Below, one piece after another: positions 35,032 through 44,641 of a DNA stretch of 54,551 nt. The stretch is from the NCBI RefSeq assembly GCF_000751775.1, contig NZ_CCRF01000081.1, positions 1 to 54,551 on the forward strand, written 5' to 3'. Position numbers and translations under genes: made by a program. Position 1 is the first letter of the stretch, and the number at the start of each line of letters is the position of its first letter. The notes under the pieces are model-generated. The model did no database searches, had not been told where the DNA came from, and was given only the letters and a program-made list of their open reading frames with translations. This stretch comes from Caldibacillus thermoamylovorans (GTDB lineage Bacteria; Bacillota; Bacilli; Bacillales; Caldibacillaceae).

Positions 35032-35049
35032 TATGAAAACGATTTCATG
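35032..35049. promoter_or_regulatory. CcpA cre site of the PTS operon
   Basis: TGAAAACGATTTCA (35034-35047) fits the cre consensus TGNAANCGNNNNCA and is nearly palindromic. It lies about 300 bp upstream of licA, fitting catabolite repression of a glucoside PTS. Confidence 0.72.
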
Positions 35050-35255
35050 TTAATCCAAACTCTTTCCTAAGCGCAACGGAAAACATTACTACTAAAAATA
35101 AAACAACGGAAACTACCAAGTTGGTAATATAAGAGATAATATAAAAAAACTAATTGAGATTATTGTTAGATGTACATGGACAATTTGATTATTTTAAAAA
35201 CGGTGCTTTTTATGGCTGAAATGAAGATGTTTAAAGTTTGAAGACCTAATATATT

Positions 35256-35310
35256 AGGCGCCTTCCAGAGATACGTCGGTTTATTTCTTCCGATCCCCAT
35301 GAAGGCGCCT
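35256..35310. terminator. Long hairpin downstream of pepV
   Basis: AGGCGCCTTC and GAAGGCGCCT form a perfect 10-bp stem, with inner TCGG/CCGA pairing. No strong T run follows. It lies 226 bp beyond the pepV stop on that strand. Confidence 0.5.
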
Positions 35311-35535
35311 TAAAGCATTTTGCAGGTTACTTTTATTTTCTACAAGGAACGTAATTGTTCACATATGCACATTCTAAGACCTAACAATTTCCCATCCTGT
35401 ATTCAAAAACTTGAGGATATACTGAGGATCCAAGTTTGAACAATGATGCAACTTTATGAGGTCCACTTTAGTTTTTTCACACTCATTCGCATATCTTGCC
35501 TTGATTGCCAACCGTTTAATTTCAATACTCAACCC

Positions 35536-36948
35536 TTAAGCTTTTGCCAATTCATAGATGGCTTGAGCGTAAATGGCAGTTGCTTTAAGCAAATCGTCCA
35601 CATAGGCGTATTCGTCTTTTTGGTGCATTACATCTTCACGTCCCGGGAACATGGCACCGAAAGCTACACCATGTTTTAATGCTCTGGCATATGTACCACC
35701 GCCAATAGCGAGGAGTTCTGCTTTTTCACCGGTTTGTTCTTTATAAACTTTTTGCAACGTTAGGATTAACGGGTCGTCTGCTTTGACATAAGTCGGCTTA
35801 GAATCAGTGAATTCCGCCAATTGAAACCCTATTTCTTTTACCAATGCTTCAATTTTTGCTTTTCCTTTTTCAATATCAAAGGTGACCGGATAGCGCATAG
35901 TGCACCCAATCTTTCCACCGGTTTCTTTTTGGTAACTCATGATCCCCACATTGATAGTCAAGTCACCCGAAACGTCATCCGTATATTGAATATCGAATAC
36001 TTCTCCACGGCTTTGGTCAAAAAATTGGGAAACAGTTGCGACAAATTTTGCTCCGGATTCATCCAATTGAAATTCATTCAAAAATTTTGCCATAAAAATT
36101 CCCGCATTTTTGCCGTTTCGTGGTTCGGCACCATGGGCACTGACACCAATCAAGGTCAGGATCCGTTCCTTACCGTTTGTAGAAATATTCCCTTCTAAGT
36201 TCGCTTCATTAAGAAATGCTTGGTAACTATGTTCGAGGTCAACCGTTTCATCTTGGACATGTACATGCACTTCCGCAAAATCAGGGACCATATTGTATCT
36301 GCGTCCGGATTGAAAAGATAATAATTCAATTTGTCCGGTGGCTTGTCCTTCCTGTGCCGGTTGAACGATATCAAAATTGGAAATTCCCTTTTCTGCATAA
36401 ATAATTGGAAAATCCGCATCCGGGACAAATCCGATTGTCGGCATTTCTTCATGTTTAAAGTAGTGATCAACACAACGCCAGCCGCTTTCTTCATCAGTTC
36501 CAATAATCAACCGCACTCTTTTATTTAGTGGCAGACCTAATTCTTTTACAATTTTCATCCCATAATACGCAGCCATTGTCGGTCCTTTATCATCACTGGA
36601 ACCGCGAGCATAAATTTTCCCGTCTTTAATCACCGCACCATACGGGTCAACACTCCAACCATCTCCCTCCGGTACCACATCGATATGACCTAAGATACCA
36701 AGAAGTTCTTCTCCTTGACCCATTTCCAGATGGCCGGCCAAATTACCGACATTCTTACTTTTGAATCCATCTTTCTCTCCCAAATCAAGAATATATTCCA
36801 GAGCTTTCTTAATTCCCGGTCCGAGGGGAGCATCTGCTGTTGCATGCTCTTCATCGAGTACACTTTTGATTTGTAAAAAACCTTGTAAATCTTTAATCAA
36901 GTCATCCTTTCTTTTTAGGACTTCATCCAGCCATTGAATCTCACTCAT
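35536..36948 (-). CDS. pepV: Dipeptidase PepV (M20 family)
   Basis: The 470 residues show the M20 metal ligands: His in LGILGHIDVVPEGDGW, bridging Asp in ARGSSDDKGP, the Glu pair in IGTDEESGW, and a C-terminal His in MHQKDEYAYVDDL. A lid domain lies between about 180 and 380. It hydrolyses dipeptides in the cytoplasm with two zinc ions. It stands alone with a good RBS (AAAAAGGAGTGG) before the ATG. Confidence 0.92.
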   Translation of the reverse strand: MSEIQWLDEVLKRKDDLIKDLQGFLQIKSVLDEEHATADAPLGPGIKKALEYILDLGEKDGFKSKNVGNLAGHLEMGQGEELLGILGHIDVVPEGDGWSVDPYGAVIKDGKIYARGSSDDKGPTMAAYYGMKIVKELGLPLNKRVRLIIGTDEESGWRCVDHYFKHEEMPTIGFVPDADFPIIYAEKGISNFDIVQPAQEGQATGQIELLSFQSGRRYNMVPDFAEVHVHVQDETVDLEHSYQAFLNEANLEGNISTNGKERILTLIGVSAHGAEPRNGKNAGIFMAKFLNEFQLDESGAKFVATVSQFFDQSRGEVFDIQYTDDVSGDLTINVGIMSYQKETGGKIGCTMRYPVTFDIEKGKAKIEALVKEIGFQLAEFTDSKPTYVKADDPLILTLQKVYKEQTGEKAELLAIGGGTYARALKHGVAFGAMFPGREDVMHQKDEYAYVDDLLKATAIYAQAIYELAKA

Positions 36949-37140
36949 GATGTCATTCCACTCCTTTTTAATCCCGATTAATACTATACTATTTTACTCC
37001 TTTATTAGAGAATTTAAAATGAAGGGATTAAATATTTGAAGCAAATTAATAGGATGCCGATTTTATATTGCCCTTTTTTTTTCTTATGATAATGAGGCTA
37101 ATACCATAAAAGCAGCAACCATCAAATGATTGAGTAGTCT

Positions 37141-38398
37141 TGTCGGCAAAATATGGTGTTTGTCGCCTTAAAATGGTGACAAGATCGGGTTCCGTCGTCA
37201 AAATTGAGCTTTTTTCACTTCAAAGTGGCGACGAGAATAGGGCTCGTCGTCAAAAAATTGAGTTTTTCGCCCAAAAAAGGTGACGAGATTGAGGCTCGTC
37301 GCCAAAAAATTGAGTTTTTCACCCAAAAAAGGTGACGAGATTCGGTCTCGTCGCCAAAATAGGGCATTTTTCACTCCAAAATGGTGACGAGATTCGGTCT
37401 CGTCGTCAAAATTGAGCTTTTTTCACTTCAAAGTGGCGACGAGAATTAGTCTCGTCGCCAAAAAATTGAGTTTTTCGCTCAAAAAAGGTGACGAGATTGA
37501 GGCTCGTCGCCAAAAACAAGCATTTTTCACTTAAAAACGGTGACGAGATTGAGGCTCGTCGTCAAAAAATGGAGTTTCTCACCCCAAAATGGTGACGAGA
37601 ACGGGTCTCGCCGCCAAAATTGAGCTTTTTCCACTTCAAAGTGGCGACGAGGTTGGCTTTCGTCGCCAAAAACAAGCATTTTTCACTTAAAAAAGGTGAC
37701 GAGATTGAGGCTCGTCGTCAAAATAGAGCATTTCCCACCTCAAAATGGTGACGAGAACGGGTCTCGTCGTCAAAATTGAGCTTTTTTCACTTCAAAGTGG
37801 CGACGAGATTGAGGCTCGTCGCCAAAAAATTGAGTTTTTCGCTCAAAAAAGGTGACGAGATTGAGGCTCGTCGCCAAAAACAAGCATTTTTCACTTAAAA
37901 ACGGTGACGAGATTGAGGCTCGTCGTCAAAAAATGGAGTTTCTCACCCCAAAATGGTGACGAGAACGGGTCTCGCCGCCAAAATTGAGCTTTTTCCAACC
38001 CAAAATGGTGACGAAAACGGGTCTCGTCGCCAAAACAGAGCATTTTTCACTTCAAAGTGGCGACGAGAATAGGGCTCGTCGTCAAAATTGGGCTTTTTTC
38101 ACTTAAAAACGGTGACGAGATTGAGGCTCGTCGTCAAAAAAGAAAGTTTTTCACCCAAATACGACGACGAGAATTGATCTCGTCGCCAAAAACAAGCATT
38201 TTTCATTTAAAAACGGTGACGAGATTGAGGCTCGTCGTCAAAATAGAGCATTTCCCACCTCAAAATGGTGACGAGAACGGGTCTCGCCGCCAAAATTGAG
38301 CTTTTTCCAACCCAAAATGGTGACGAAAACGGGTCTCGTCGCCAAAACAGAGCATTTTTCACCCCAAAATGGCGACGAAAACGAGTTCACCAATTTAT
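37141..38398. repeat. About 24 tandem 52-bp repeats, each a GACGAG/CTCGTC hairpin plus linker
   Basis: Hairpins GGYGACGAG-N7-CTCGTCGYC start near 37177, 37228, 37279, 37331 and so on to 38370, at 51-53 bp steps. The Y positions switch between C and T but keep G-C or G-T pairing. The seven-base loop and the roughly 27-base linker vary among a limited set of versions (for example AATTGAGCTTTTTTCACTTC and ACAAGCATTTTTCACTT) that recur in shuffled order. The short open frames inside shift with each unit, so this is not a coding repeat. It is not a CRISPR array. Confidence 0.92.
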
Positions 38399-38688
38399 TG
38401 GTTTTCCATGGTACAATACCTAAGTGTCCTTTTTCGCTCTTTGGGTGTTTCTTACTATGTCATCATTACATTTCAAATTTTTTTCAGATTCGTATAAAAT
38501 AATTATATAAACCAAATTCCGTACAGCGTCTCATAATTTGTTCTGAAAGCTAAAATCATAGTAAATTGATGAACAGACTTCACAATGTTTCAGTTTTACG
38601 TTAAGGCGAATACGCAAAAGATTGTTGACAATACTTTAAACAGCTACATTTATATCACGTGCGGAATATGGGATAGAAAGGAGAGCGT

Positions 38689-39531
38689 ATGATGAATCAA
38701 GTACCGGAGATTACTTTAAATGACGGACTTACTTTACCGGTTATTGGTCTGGGTACATACAAATTAAAAGGTAGTATGGGTGTCAATGCCATCACGAGCG
38801 CAATCAACATCGGTTATCGCTTAATTGACAGTGCCTATAACTATGAAAACGAAGGGACGGTTGGTGAGGCTGTTCGACGTAGTTCTGTTCCAAGGCAGGA
38901 TCTTCTCATTACATCCAAATTGCCTGGTCGCTATCAATCCTATGAACTAGCTATTACAGCCATCCAAGAATCTTTATATCGTGCTCATCTCGATTATTAT
39001 GATTTATATTTAATTCATTGGCCAAATCCAAAACAAGACAAATATGTTGAGGCGTGGCAGGCATTAATTGATGCAAAAAAATGGGGATTCATTCGGTCCA
39101 TCGGTGTTTGTAATTTTTTACCGGAACATCTTGAACGTTTAGAGAAAGAAACCGGTGTCAAACCAAGTATTAATCAAATTGAATTACATCCATTTTTTAA
39201 TCAGGAACAACAAAGAAAATATCATCAAGAACATCATATTATAACCGAATCATGGAGCCCTCTAGGGAGAGCCAATGCTGTTCTCGAAAATGAAACCATA
39301 AAACAAATTGCAAACCGCCACCAAAAGACCGTATCTCAAATTATTTTACGTTGGCATTATCAATTAGGGGCAATTTCCATACCAAAATCTGCTTCACCAG
39401 AGCGGCAATTGGAAAATTTCTCTATTTTTGATTTTTCCCTAGATGAATCAGAAATGCAAATGATTAATGGACTAACAAGGCCTGATGGCAGGTTACAAAA
39501 CCAAGACCCGGCCATTTATGAAGAATTTTAA
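38689..39531 (+). CDS. Aldo/keto reductase
   Basis: The 280 residues form an AKR barrel: LPVIGLGTYKL, then the catalytic Asp and Tyr in LIDSAYNYENEGTVGEA, Lys in LITSKLPG and His in LYLIHWPNPK. The NADPH-binding IPKSASPERQLENF lies near the end. It reduces aldehydes or ketones; the substrate is unknown. AAAGGAGAG precedes tandem ATG codons (38689 and 38692); either could be used. Confidence 0.9.
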   Translation: MMNQVPEITLNDGLTLPVIGLGTYKLKGSMGVNAITSAINIGYRLIDSAYNYENEGTVGEAVRRSSVPRQDLLITSKLPGRYQSYELAITAIQESLYRAHLDYYDLYLIHWPNPKQDKYVEAWQALIDAKKWGFIRSIGVCNFLPEHLERLEKETGVKPSINQIELHPFFNQEQQRKYHQEHHIITESWSPLGRANAVLENETIKQIANRHQKTVSQIILRWHYQLGAISIPKSASPERQLENFSIFDFSLDESEMQMINGLTRPDGRLQNQDPAIYEEF

Positions 39532-39601
39532 TCATCTCGATAAATAATTGTTAACTATATCCATAAAACTTTAAAAACTTAGTTATGCCGATATCCAAAA
39601 G

Positions 39602-39635
39602 ATGCATGGAAAAAGCAAGTCCATGCACTTTTAAT
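39602..39635 (+). terminator. Terminator of the aldo/keto reductase gene
   Basis: TGCATGGA (39603-39610) pairs with TCCATGCA (39620-39627) and CTTTTAATATTT follows. Confidence 0.7.
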
Positions 39636-39828
39636 ATTTAGAGTGCGATTTATTAATGTTTTATTCATTGCCGTTCTCTAATCCCTGTAAACAAAAACAA
39701 CTAATTTTTCCCATAATATATAAATTTCATTCGATGATTAGCACCAAAATGTTATTTTGAAAGATTTAAGACTAATAACACATTACCTAATTTTACCATG
39801 AAAAAATCTGAAATTTTCGGGTTTTAAC

Positions 39829-40105
39829 TTAGCAGCGAGACCAGTCTCGTCAACAAAAATATAGAGTTTCTCACTTCAAAGTGTTGACAAGATTGGATCT
39901 CGCAGATAAAATATGCAATTTTCAGAGGCTACGAAAAAACCGCTCGAAATAAGTCTAAGAACACAATATAAGTACGATTAACCACAATGATACGTCTATA
40001 TATGGATGTAATTGAATATTTTGCTCTTTTTCATTGGATTATAATCTTCACTCAGAACTGGACGATTTTCGGCTTGGTCGACAAAAATAAGAATTTCCCT
40101 CGCAA
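39829..40105. repeat. Degenerate remnants of the 52-bp hairpin repeat
   Basis: GCGAGACCAGTCTCGTC (39834-39850), a decayed GTTGACAAG...CTCGC unit about 50 bp later, and a still weaker GGACG...GTCGACAAAAATAAG unit near 40060 resemble the main array at 37141-38398. The rest of 39532-40118 shows no gene. Confidence 0.6.
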
Positions 40106-40118
40106 GAAACAAGATTGC

Positions 40119-42107
40119 TTACTTACCTTTCTTTAGAAAATCCAATAATTTAGGATTACCTGCCCATAAGGTCCAATGATTATCAGCGTAAATAATGGCT
40201 TCTGATTCACTACCTAATTGATAGTGGCTAGGCAGATACATCGGTATATCCTTTTTCCCCAATAAATAATCGAGCACATATGGATTTTGCTGTTTTGCTT
40301 TTTTCAGAAGTTGTTTTGCCTTATTCGTCACACCATTTTGTAAAAGTTCAATCAACACTAAATTATAGGCTCCGTTTGCTGTTGTTGTTTCGTTATATTT
40401 CTTTAAGAGAGCCTCTGCTTTTTTAAATAATCCCGATTCCACATAGACAATAAATAACTCGTAGCGAGCACCTTGATTATCATTTGGATTTAATTCTAAG
40501 AGGTCTTCATACTGGCGAATCGCCTCTTCAAACCGTTCATTTTCATGTAAGAAATCAGCATAATTGAATTTCGCTCTCATATAAGGTCTAGTACTAACAA
40601 TTCCCCAGAAGTATCCCTTATTTTCTTTAATAAAATCTTTTCCTAGTTCTTTTTCTCCAACCTCTATAGCCTTTAGTAGTAGTTGCTCTTCCTTAAGCGG
40701 ATTTAGTTCCAATTCAGCTAAAATATTATAAGCATCCGGAATGTTCGGATATAATTTTAAAGCTTTTTTTGCCAATTCTATTCGCTTTTTACCGGTTGAA
40801 TCGTAAGCATCATATATTAAATCCTGTGCTTTTTCCTTATTGGATAAAGGTTTCTTGACACTTTGTTGATTTACTTGTTGATTTAAAAATGTTTGGATAT
40901 CATCCATTGTTTCAAAATCTCGATTGCTCGTTTCATTTTCCAATCTCAGAAGTTCTCGCTCCATGCTAAATCTCGAATTGATGAAGGAATCCTCTTCCTC
41001 GGCAAAGTTCTCCACCAAAAATTCATCATCGCCCTCATGTTGAAAATCGTCATACATTTCATCAGCACTATTAGCAAGTTTTTCCTCCAGTTCATCCAAT
41101 TCTTCTTTGAGTACCTTTTCCATATCTCGGTACTTGGCAGATAAACTACTGCTGGAAATTTCAAACTCCTCAGCTAATTCATTTTGCGTAACCCATTCTC
41201 CATAAGGAATGAATTGATCGATTAAATATCTTAATGTCGCAACATAGACACTTGGTTTCATAACTTTCGGATTTTTCTTCAAACAATATTGGTGCCAGAG
41301 GTAGACACCCAACTTTATAATGACTTCATCATATATATCTTCCATATAATCCTGAAATTCTTGGGCAACTTCTAAATGTTTTGGGGATAACCATTCTAAA
41401 TCTTCTGCAGCTGGATTTGGACCAAATATAAAGAAATGAAGGATTTCAGGATAAAAAGTAGATAAAAATTCGTTTGGATTCCCTTCGTCACTTTTTTCAA
41501 ATAGTTGATATACCCCTTTCTTGACTTTTTCTGTTAAACCAGCCGGTAAATCAATAAATGAAGTAAAGAAAATAAATATTTCACCTGCAGGCAAGAGAAT
41601 ACCAACCACAATTCCACCCGTTTCTACCGGATGGTCCTCCAGTACCTTCACTTTTTTTATTTCATTAGTAAAAATATCTTTTAGCGTTAACAGCTGATTT
41701 TCATCTTGCTCTTCAATGATGGCAACGGAAGGTTTTGCTTGACTCCATGTTGGTAAAATATTCCTTATCCTTAGACGATTCCATTTCGAACCTTTTTTAT
41801 CAATAAAATGTTCAAGTATTGTTTTTCCATATATTTCAAAATCGGTAATCGCCCATACTAATGTAAAAAAGTAAAACATCTCAAGAGCTTCCTCGGGAAT
41901 ATCCAAGTCTTCTATCCAATCTGCAATGAATTCATTCACTTCTTCTTCATAATTTTCAAGTGCAAACTTAAGAAGATCCACCTGTACATTCATTAATTCC
42001 TTCTCTATTAAAGATTCCATCGTAATAACATTACTCTTTCCACAGCAGTTCTTATATTTCTTTCCACTGCCACACGGACATAAGTCGTTCCTACCTATTT
42101 TTTTCAT
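40119..42107 (-). CDS. SEC-C metal-binding and TPR repeat protein
   Basis: The 662 residues begin with a SEC-C zinc motif, KKIGRNDLCPCGSGKKYKNCCGK (CxCx8CC). A long helical central part includes an acidic stretch (about 345-400) and an HTH-like segment (TQNELAEEFEISSSSLSAKYRDMEKVL). TPR-like repeats fill the C-terminus (about 440-610; FEEAIRQYEDLLELNPNDNQGARYELF). Such proteins may act as adaptors in protein or RNA quality control, but no specific role is known. It lies just outside the transposon-like region. Confidence 0.75.
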   Translation of the reverse strand: MKKIGRNDLCPCGSGKKYKNCCGKSNVITMESLIEKELMNVQVDLLKFALENYEEEVNEFIADWIEDLDIPEEALEMFYFFTLVWAITDFEIYGKTILEHFIDKKGSKWNRLRIRNILPTWSQAKPSVAIIEEQDENQLLTLKDIFTNEIKKVKVLEDHPVETGGIVVGILLPAGEIFIFFTSFIDLPAGLTEKVKKGVYQLFEKSDEGNPNEFLSTFYPEILHFFIFGPNPAAEDLEWLSPKHLEVAQEFQDYMEDIYDEVIIKLGVYLWHQYCLKKNPKVMKPSVYVATLRYLIDQFIPYGEWVTQNELAEEFEISSSSLSAKYRDMEKVLKEELDELEEKLANSADEMYDDFQHEGDDEFLVENFAEEEDSFINSRFSMERELLRLENETSNRDFETMDDIQTFLNQQVNQQSVKKPLSNKEKAQDLIYDAYDSTGKKRIELAKKALKLYPNIPDAYNILAELELNPLKEEQLLLKAIEVGEKELGKDFIKENKGYFWGIVSTRPYMRAKFNYADFLHENERFEEAIRQYEDLLELNPNDNQGARYELFIVYVESGLFKKAEALLKKYNETTTANGAYNLVLIELLQNGVTNKAKQLLKKAKQQNPYVLDYLLGKKDIPMYLPSHYQLGSESEAIIYADNHWTLWAGNPKLLDFLKKGK

Positions 42108-42732
42108 TGCACTTCATCCTTTAATTGTTACTGAGTTTACTTTAAATTTAGTATACAATTATATACATTTGATTTAAAGGTATGTAATCCATTTTAATTA
42201 AACAAATACGCCTCTTTTTAATCAATAAACCGTTAGCAACCAACGAAACAAATATGATAGTTTACATTTTGTCTAGTTTTGTTATTCTTTGTAGATAACT
42301 TTATTTTTTATCCTTTTTTTAAAAGTAACTTCATTCTAACATATGGTAATAGTTTTTTTAAATAGAAACAAATAAGCTATTTAACAATTATGTAAACTAA
42401 TTTTAAAAGTAAAACTATAGTTCTCGACATACTAGAACAAAAAAACCTTTTCTAAAAGTAAACCAAAAGTGCTTAAGATCCTGGTTTATACTCAATCACT
42501 ATGAATCAGTTACTCCCAGAAACGGGAAGTATGATTCGAACCAGTTGAGAAATAAGCTTCTCTTTGAAGAAAAATTTTTTCAAATAAAATAGACCAGCCG
42601 CTATGACTGGTCTGTCATTGTTTATTCGGTTATCCAAATTTCAATCCTCATATTGGTTGTGACACCCTTATCATTTAAATTCAGAAATACCCTTTACAGA
42701 AGTAAATAAACAAAAAGCTAAAAAAACAAAAA
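42108..42732. other. Gene-free AT-rich stretch next to the Tn7-like element
   Basis: No ORF is credible. Three near-copies of TTTTAAAAGTAA occur near 42314, 42401 and 42448, and a GACCAG/CTGGTC hairpin lies at 42591-42613. The three copies faintly resemble the inner part of the TnsB-like sites further on. Confidence 0.4.
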
Positions 42733-42780
42733 TGTGACAGAACCCATATAATTTCCAAAGTGTTACCCATATAATTTCCA
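42733..42780 (+). mobile_element. Probable Tn7-like transposon end with two TnsB-type sites
   Basis: TGTGACAG (42733-42740) starts with the TGT expected at a Tn7-family end. Two direct copies of ACCCATATAATTTCCA follow (42742-42757 and 42765-42780), 23 bp apart, the spacing typical of TnsB sites. The nearest transposition gene is the tniQ at 43029. The opposite end was not found in the window. Confidence 0.55.
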
Positions 42781-42880
42781 ATCTTACAGCCGCAAGGGAT
42801 TAAGATGTTTTAAGGGTTTTTTTTATTTTTATAGAGCTTGTTCAAAATGAAATTGAGGAGTTGTCCTCTATAATTTTGTA

Positions 42881-42930
42881 CTTTAGGAAGCTTTATGAGT
42901 TATTTTTTTACTTTAGGAAATTTTATGGGT
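42881..42930 (-). repeat. Second pair of TnsB-type sites in inverted orientation
   Basis: CTTTAGGAAGCTTTATGAGT (42881-42900) and CTTTAGGAAATTTTATGGGT (42911-42930) are reverse-complement relatives of the ACCCATATAATTTCC sites at 42742-42780. They are 30 bp apart and point back toward the first pair. Confidence 0.55.
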
Positions 42931-43028
42931 ATTATTAGGATTATTTAATTTTTTTCCAAAAAAATTAATCTAATCCCTCGTTTTTCCGTATTATTTATTC
43001 ATTCAGAATAATTTAGCAAAGTCACATA

Positions 43029-44543
43029 TTAGTATCCTAGTGACTCAATGATTTCTCTCCATTTATCTCTATACACACCTTTAATAAATATATTGGGATC
43101 TGAAATTTCCTTTTGAATTCTCTTAATACTTGGATATACGCCTTTACGATGTAGCGCAATTGCAATGTCTTTAATCTCAGTAATGTTTTTTTCTATTCTC
43201 TCTCTTTTTTGTTCCGCTACATAACTTTTATACCTATCAACCAACTGTTTACATAATTCTGGTGCATACCTTTTAGCAGTAGCTACTGGAACACCATATA
43301 CTTTTGAAAATTCAGAAAGGCTTATAGGAATAACTTTTTTAAAGGCGTCTATTAACTTGTTTTCTATATCTACTTGTTTCTTTTTTATTTGTTCCTTTTT
43401 GTATGAAGAATAATTTCCAGTTATTATTTTACAAAGCTCAGGAAAATGTTTTTTTGCCGTCATATAGTTAAAATTATACTCTCTTGAAATTTGATATATA
43501 CTCTTGGATACTTCTGATTTAATTTCCTTTTTTAGAATGTATTCTATTTCTTCTTTTGACTTTATCTTATTTTCACCTTGAATATCAACAGTCTTCACTG
43601 CATTCTTCTTTATATTAAGGCTCTCTTTATAAAAATATTCATAAATGGTTATATCAAGTTTTTTTACAATTTGAAGTAATGATTTACGGGATGGGATGTG
43701 TTTGTTACTCATCCACATACTTAAACCTGAACTATCCACTTCTAAAAACTTTGCAAACTTACTTATACTATCAAAACCTAACATCTCCATTATTCTTCTT
43801 AAAATTATACTACTGGAATTTTTTGTAGGAAATGAAAGTAAACTCGGTGCCATTTTAATTAATTGTTGATAATTAACGTGAATAAATTTTTCTTCTTCAT
43901 TCAATGGTTCCTTTTTACTTTTACAATCCCCTAACCATGTTGAACAATATGGACAGTGACCTGCTGTAAAGTTACTATACATAAAATCTAATCGTCTCTT
44001 ACAATTAGGACACTTATCTTCTAATAATGTGTCATGTACATCACATTTATTTATATCAGCTAGATACCAAATTAAAGGTTCATACACCTCTTTAGATTCA
44101 AAAATCATTTTATTCAAACAAACAGGACACCATTTTCTATAATTTCCAATAATATTTTGTGAAAAAATATCTGTCCAACTAACCATTGTAAGGTAACAGA
44201 TATCATTTCTACCTGTTAATATTTCAAATACTTTTACATAATCTTGACTAACTTGACTGTTTCCATTTATATATTTAGGTGTACTTCCAAATACACCTTC
44301 ACTAAGATTATTTTTTAAATATTTCTTATCAGCCATAGGAACAACCGTACCTTTAAGAAGTGAAGATACAGTAACATTATGGGTAAATGCTAATCTTGAA
44401 ATATAACTTGTTAGACTCTCCACATACGGTGTTCCTATTCCAACTGGTTCCAAATTATATAATACACTTCTTGTGGATAAAAGGTGTTCCAAAAAATCTG
44501 TATATTCCCCATTTTCTAGTAATCTATCTAAAATAGCATTCAT
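43029..44543 (-). CDS. tniQ: TniQ/TnsD-like target-selection protein (second copy)
   Basis: The 504 residues start with SRSVLYNLEP-type sequence (here TRSVLYNLEPVGIGTPYVESL), the TniQ signature. Zinc-binding pairs follow (WCPVCLNKMIFE; CDVHDTLLEDKCPNCKRRL; HCPYCSTW), then an HTH (LEVDSSGLSMWMSNKHIPSRKSLL) and C-terminal TnsD-like repeats (YPSIKRIQKEISDPN). TniQ/TnsD proteins bind the target site and recruit TnsC. It is separated from tnsC by a strong hairpin terminator and has its own RBS (GAGAGGGG). Confidence 0.88.
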   Translation of the reverse strand: MNAILDRLLENGEYTDFLEHLLSTRSVLYNLEPVGIGTPYVESLTSYISRLAFTHNVTVSSLLKGTVVPMADKKYLKNNLSEGVFGSTPKYINGNSQVSQDYVKVFEILTGRNDICYLTMVSWTDIFSQNIIGNYRKWCPVCLNKMIFESKEVYEPLIWYLADINKCDVHDTLLEDKCPNCKRRLDFMYSNFTAGHCPYCSTWLGDCKSKKEPLNEEEKFIHVNYQQLIKMAPSLLSFPTKNSSSIILRRIMEMLGFDSISKFAKFLEVDSSGLSMWMSNKHIPSRKSLLQIVKKLDITIYEYFYKESLNIKKNAVKTVDIQGENKIKSKEEIEYILKKEIKSEVSKSIYQISREYNFNYMTAKKHFPELCKIITGNYSSYKKEQIKKKQVDIENKLIDAFKKVIPISLSEFSKVYGVPVATAKRYAPELCKQLVDRYKSYVAEQKRERIEKNITEIKDIAIALHRKGVYPSIKRIQKEISDPNIFIKGVYRDKWREIIESLGY

Positions 44544-44572
44544 TGCAGTATTCCCCTCTCTTTATTTAAAAT

Positions 44573-44603
44573 AAAAACTGAGTAGTAAAACCACTCAGTT
44601 TTT
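44573..44603. terminator. Strong terminator between tnsC and the downstream tniQ
   Basis: AAAAACTGAGT (44573-44583) pairs with ACTCAGTTTTT (44593-44603). T runs flank it on both strands. On the coding (minus) strand it ends in TTTTTATTTT, only about 30 bp ahead of the tniQ ATG. Confidence 0.85.
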
Positions 44604-44641
44604 GATTAATAATATTCTTTTATATGATTCCGATTTAAAAG

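Larger units (their letters stand above)
34739..35535. other. Regulatory region upstream of the PTS operon and behind pepV
   Basis: No gene is visible. It contains a small GTAGG/CCTAC hairpin near 34806-34820, a cre site at 35032-35049 and a long hairpin at 35256-35310. A TTGATA/TTAATA pair on the minus strand below the cre site (about 35010-34980) could be the licA promoter. Confidence 0.5.

Noticed and set aside
37141-38398. CRISPR array
   Set aside because: Linkers are not unique spacers: a few versions recur, and the unit is a 52-bp tandem repeat with its hairpin in every copy.
38057-38502. Open frames encoding 80 and 68 residues inside the hairpin array
   Set aside because: They are by-products of the repeats. 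The 52-bp period is not a multiple of three and there is no RBS.
42506-42545. tRNA remnant suggested by GATTCGAACC
   Set aside because: Only the T-loop-like decamer matches. Neither the T stem nor an acceptor or anticodon arm can be folded.
42630-42655. A third CRISPR-repeat relic (TTTCAATCC followed by TCATATTGG)
   Set aside because: Only nine or ten bases match the repeat, which is expected by chance in AT-rich DNA.
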